Source: Siphlonurus alternatus
Lineage: Eukaryota > Arthropoda > Insecta > Ephemeroptera > Siphlonuridae
Assembly: GCA_949825025.1 (NCBI GenBank)
Contig: OX463780.1
Span: 19,751,480-19,815,479, forward strand
Length of the DNA: 64,000 bases
Direction of reading: 5' to 3'
This document shows, piece by piece, positions 60,860 through 64,000 of this stretch. Positions within the stretch are counted from its first letter, which is position 1, and the number at the start of each line of letters is the position of its first letter. The position numbers were made by a program, and so were the translations under genes. Below the pieces are notes generated by a model. That model saw nothing but the letters and a program-made list of their open reading frames with translations. It was not told the DNA's origin and did no database searches.

Positions 60860-60919
60860 GACGTGAGAGCTGTGTTGCCATTCAGATTACCTCACTTAAT
60901 TTAAGGGGATGACAAGTTA

Positions 60920-60925
60920 AATAAA
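60920..60925 (+). terminator. Gene B poly(A) signal
   Basis: AATAAA 61 bp after the stop of copy 5; the likely common 3' end for all gene B transcripts. Confidence 0.6.
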
Positions 60926-60939
60926 GATAAAATTTAATA

Positions 60940-63900
60940 TTTTTCTTAAAAATTTTATATTTTATTTTTCTCGGCTGACATTATACTGTCCATAAATTGT
61001 AATTATAATTTTAATGAAACGTCACAAGTCGTGCTAAAAAGCCAGCTTGTGTCAAATGGTATTAATGACAATCAGACTTTGGCTTACAGTTGGTGAATAA
61101 TATACGCATGTAGCCATAGTATATAATATAATGTGTAGTGTTGCACGCTAAATGGTGGGCTTATGAACTCTTTTTTTTTTTTTTAATCTGACTCATTTTC
61201 AAAAAGTGGATGTATGAAATTAATAAATATTATAGGAGCGTAAAAAATCTCAGTGAGAGAATACGGAACTTTAATATCATGGTTTTTGTCTTCATTTTCC
61301 TGTAGCCACCGCGACTCTAATGCATTTGGTTCGCCTCGTTTCTGCAAGAACTTAGTATTTTTTTTTTCTGTTTTAGCATGATTATACACACCAATATATC
61401 CTTCTTATTGTGCATGTTTACAGGGATTCACTGCACAATCTCGCGGGGAATTGAAATGCTCTTAATTAATACTTCAATTATGGTGTATTCATGGGGAAAA
61501 TATAGTAAAATATAATTTAATTATATAAAAATTTCAATTTCTTTAAATTAATATAAATTTATACAAAAAGGTGATAATCTTTATATTTTCCGGAAAATGT
61601 TTACTGGAGAATTTCGTAATAGCTCTGTATGTTCATAAATACAGAGTGTAACACAGTCAAAATAATATATAAATGGGAATTCAGTCAATCCAGAGTCAAA
61701 TATTTTCTTTATATTTTCCCCTGAAAACGTTTAGAACTCTTTGTGTACACTTATTTTAATCGGAGCTTGCTTTGCACAGCTAGCACGTAATCAAATTTGG
61801 CTTTAATAGAGAATTGTTTGTGATTTAATAATATAAAAAAATATGAATTACTAAATATAATACTCATATTCTAAAATATGTTATCATGTTATGATATTAT
61901 ATTGTACGTGTCTATATTGTATAATTATGTTGTATGTATACATGCTATGATGCCTTGTAAAACATTGCATTTGTCAATTGACCAGCATTCAGCATTCACA
62001 CTTAAAGAAGCACATTGACTTAAGTTAATTTTTATAACAATTTTGGTATGCAGTATATACGTAACACAAAACGCTTTGTTTTTAATATTTATTTCTTTTA
62101 AGAATTGCTTTTAAAATTAGAAAGCAAAAATACTGAAAACAGTTTATTTATTTATTTTTGCTTCCATGGAAAAGCAATAAATAATAAAAAATATTAAAAG
62201 TTATGATGTATGTTATGGGTAATGGGTATATCATATATTTCCCACATTTTTTTGCAATATTAATTAAAACACGGCAAATATAATTATGCATTGCCATTTC
62301 AAGTAATTTCAAGCTATTTCGTGATAAATATGTTAATAACATATATTTTTATTATTATTTTCAGTCGTTTAATAAAGAGGCATTCTACAATAATTAAGAT
62401 ATTTCAATTTTAATTAGTCAAAGTAGCTAAAATTTGGCCTTATATAATATATACTTAGAGCATTGTTCGTCCTTATATAGCTTTGTCATTGTAATGTTGG
62501 AGAACGATGCAAAGAATCATTTGTTGCACGGTCTGCTTGAAAAATCGATTGTGACGAGGGAGGTAGAACAAATAACAAAGGCAAATCTACGACCACCGAC
62601 ATATAATGTCAATGTGATCATTCTCGAATACGCTTTTAGTGTTACCTTGTTAAAATAAGAAATGTATTGAAAAATTGCTCTCTTGACTCATTTTTGTGTT
62701 ATTTTTTTACAATAACGATGGGTATGTAAATTGCTGTAGTGATATATAATATTTATGAAAAATATTGATAATTCTTCACAGTTTTAGTAACAGGAACTGT
62801 CTAAAATATATGCCATGACTTAATTAATTGTATGAAAGTTATTATAATCGAAGCATTATCGAATTTACTCTCGAAATGTATAAAAAAAAATGTTAACTAA
62901 AAATGTCAATTAATTTAAAATTGTAAGTTAAATTTGATTTACAAATTAATATATAATTATGTACTGTGACTATTAAAATAGATATTAAAATTGTAATACA
63001 TAACATTGTATTTTTTTATTTTCTTCCTCATAAAATCCTATATAACTATTATAATGAAAATATATACGTTCCATGCATGCACTTTATATTGATGACTTTA
63101 TGCGGTACTAGGGCGCCATAACTTCCATTACTGGACTCTTGATAAGCAAGTACAATCATGTTGCCCTACAAAATAATAAAACACGATCCTTTGTCAACTG
63201 CAGGAGTAACGTGCAATTTTCCAACATTTCTACTATCGTGTTCAAAAAGATATGCCCCTGAGAATAGCATACATAAAATTAAGTCCCATAAGGAGATGGG
63301 CACACCTTTTTGGTTCTGACAGTAGATAGGTAGAGTGAGAATTTTTTTCAGTTAAAAAAGTGTAATAAGTATTAAAAAAAAAAAAAAAAAAGGATGCGGT
63401 GCAGAATTATTTAAGCTATCAATGTACAAAATAATGTACTGTACAATGTATAAATAAAATGCAGTTTTTGTTTCAATCTTTTTCCTATGGAAATTATTGA
63501 TTATGTAATAAACACTTTAAAGTATTTATTTATGCATTAATAAATACGATATTATGAAGAATAGATCCATTTTCAAGTCTTAAAATTATTATACCATGTG
63601 CAGCACATTCTAAAACTCTGATGGCTTTTAAAGATTGAATTACTACAGCTATAATCTAGGATCTAGGTCTTTATAGTATTCACTGTCTTAGGTATATTGC
63701 CATTTGATAAGAGTTCCTGTTATTATAAAATGCATCAAAAAATGCAAATAAATCAATTTTATTGTCATTATATTAATTTATTAAAAAAATACAGTACGTG
63801 CGTAGTAATTAACATTTTCTTGCACTCATTAAGTTCCTTTTAATATTGAACGAGCGGTATATTTTTATTATGGAATTTGATTTGAATCTGTCAACATTTC

Positions 63901-64000
63901 CATATACATAAAAAACCTATCCCATGCATGGATTATTTTTATTTATCCATACCTTAAAATGTTGACTGACTTGCAATTAAAGAAAAATGTAAAAGAAAAA
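60940..64000. other. Gene-free stretch to the window end
   Basis: AT-rich. The only item of note is a 56-codon in-frame stretch at 62491-62658 on the + strand (MLENDAKNHLLHGLLEKSI onward) with more protein-like composition than its surroundings but no splice context or recognised family. A poly(A) run lies at 63374-63391. Confidence 0.35.

Noticed and set aside
1..64000. CRISPR arrays, bacterial operons or prophage
   Set aside because: No short regularly spaced repeats with unique spacers; all supported genes are split by spliceosomal introns.

Overview
The window is animal nuclear DNA: AT-rich, intron-rich, with GT-AG splicing, AATAAA poly(A) signals, long T and (TA)n tracts, and MITE, LINE and SINE debris. 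An invertebrate metazoan is the best guess. Nothing in the sequence identifies the phylum. Exons were assembled by eye from splice sites, reading phase and protein resemblance.

Layout. (1) 0-3.3 kb: an NRF1/CRE promoter-like patch, a complete non-autonomous hAT-type element with an 8-bp target duplication, and a GGATATCC-rich repeat. (2) 3.8-7.7 kb, + strand: a gene with a Pro/Gln-rich repetitive N-terminus that can splice in phase to either of two terminal exons. Each encodes a TARG1/OARD1-type macrodomain; the first has lost the catalytic residues and the second keeps them. (3) 7.85-10.8 kb: about 17 copies of a 174-bp satellite. (4) 12.0-30.8 kb, + strand: a complete TMEM94 orthologue (25 coding exons, 1387 codons, two GC-AG introns), with an antisense LINE fragment and MITE-like hairpins in its introns. 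(5) 34.5-42 kb, - strand: an unrecognised four-coding-exon gene (271 codons) for a protein with two membrane segments. Its GC-rich exons also keep a second overlapping frame open from an upstream ATG through all four exons. (6) 43.8-44.05 kb: a SINE-like element with a 5S-rRNA-derived head. (7) 45.9-60.9 kb, + strand: two neighbouring genes of the same plan (signal peptide, short basic or Gly/Arg-rich ectodomain, one membrane helix, short tail), with introns in matching phase. The downstream gene has five tandem copies of its terminal exon. Four are intact alternatives and one is decayed. (8) 60.9-64 kb: no gene seen.

The best candidates for something undescribed are the tandem terminal-exon array of the small membrane protein gene (57.2-60.9 kb), the active/inactive macrodomain exon choice (6.1-7.5 kb), and the possible dual-frame gene (34.5-40.3 kb).
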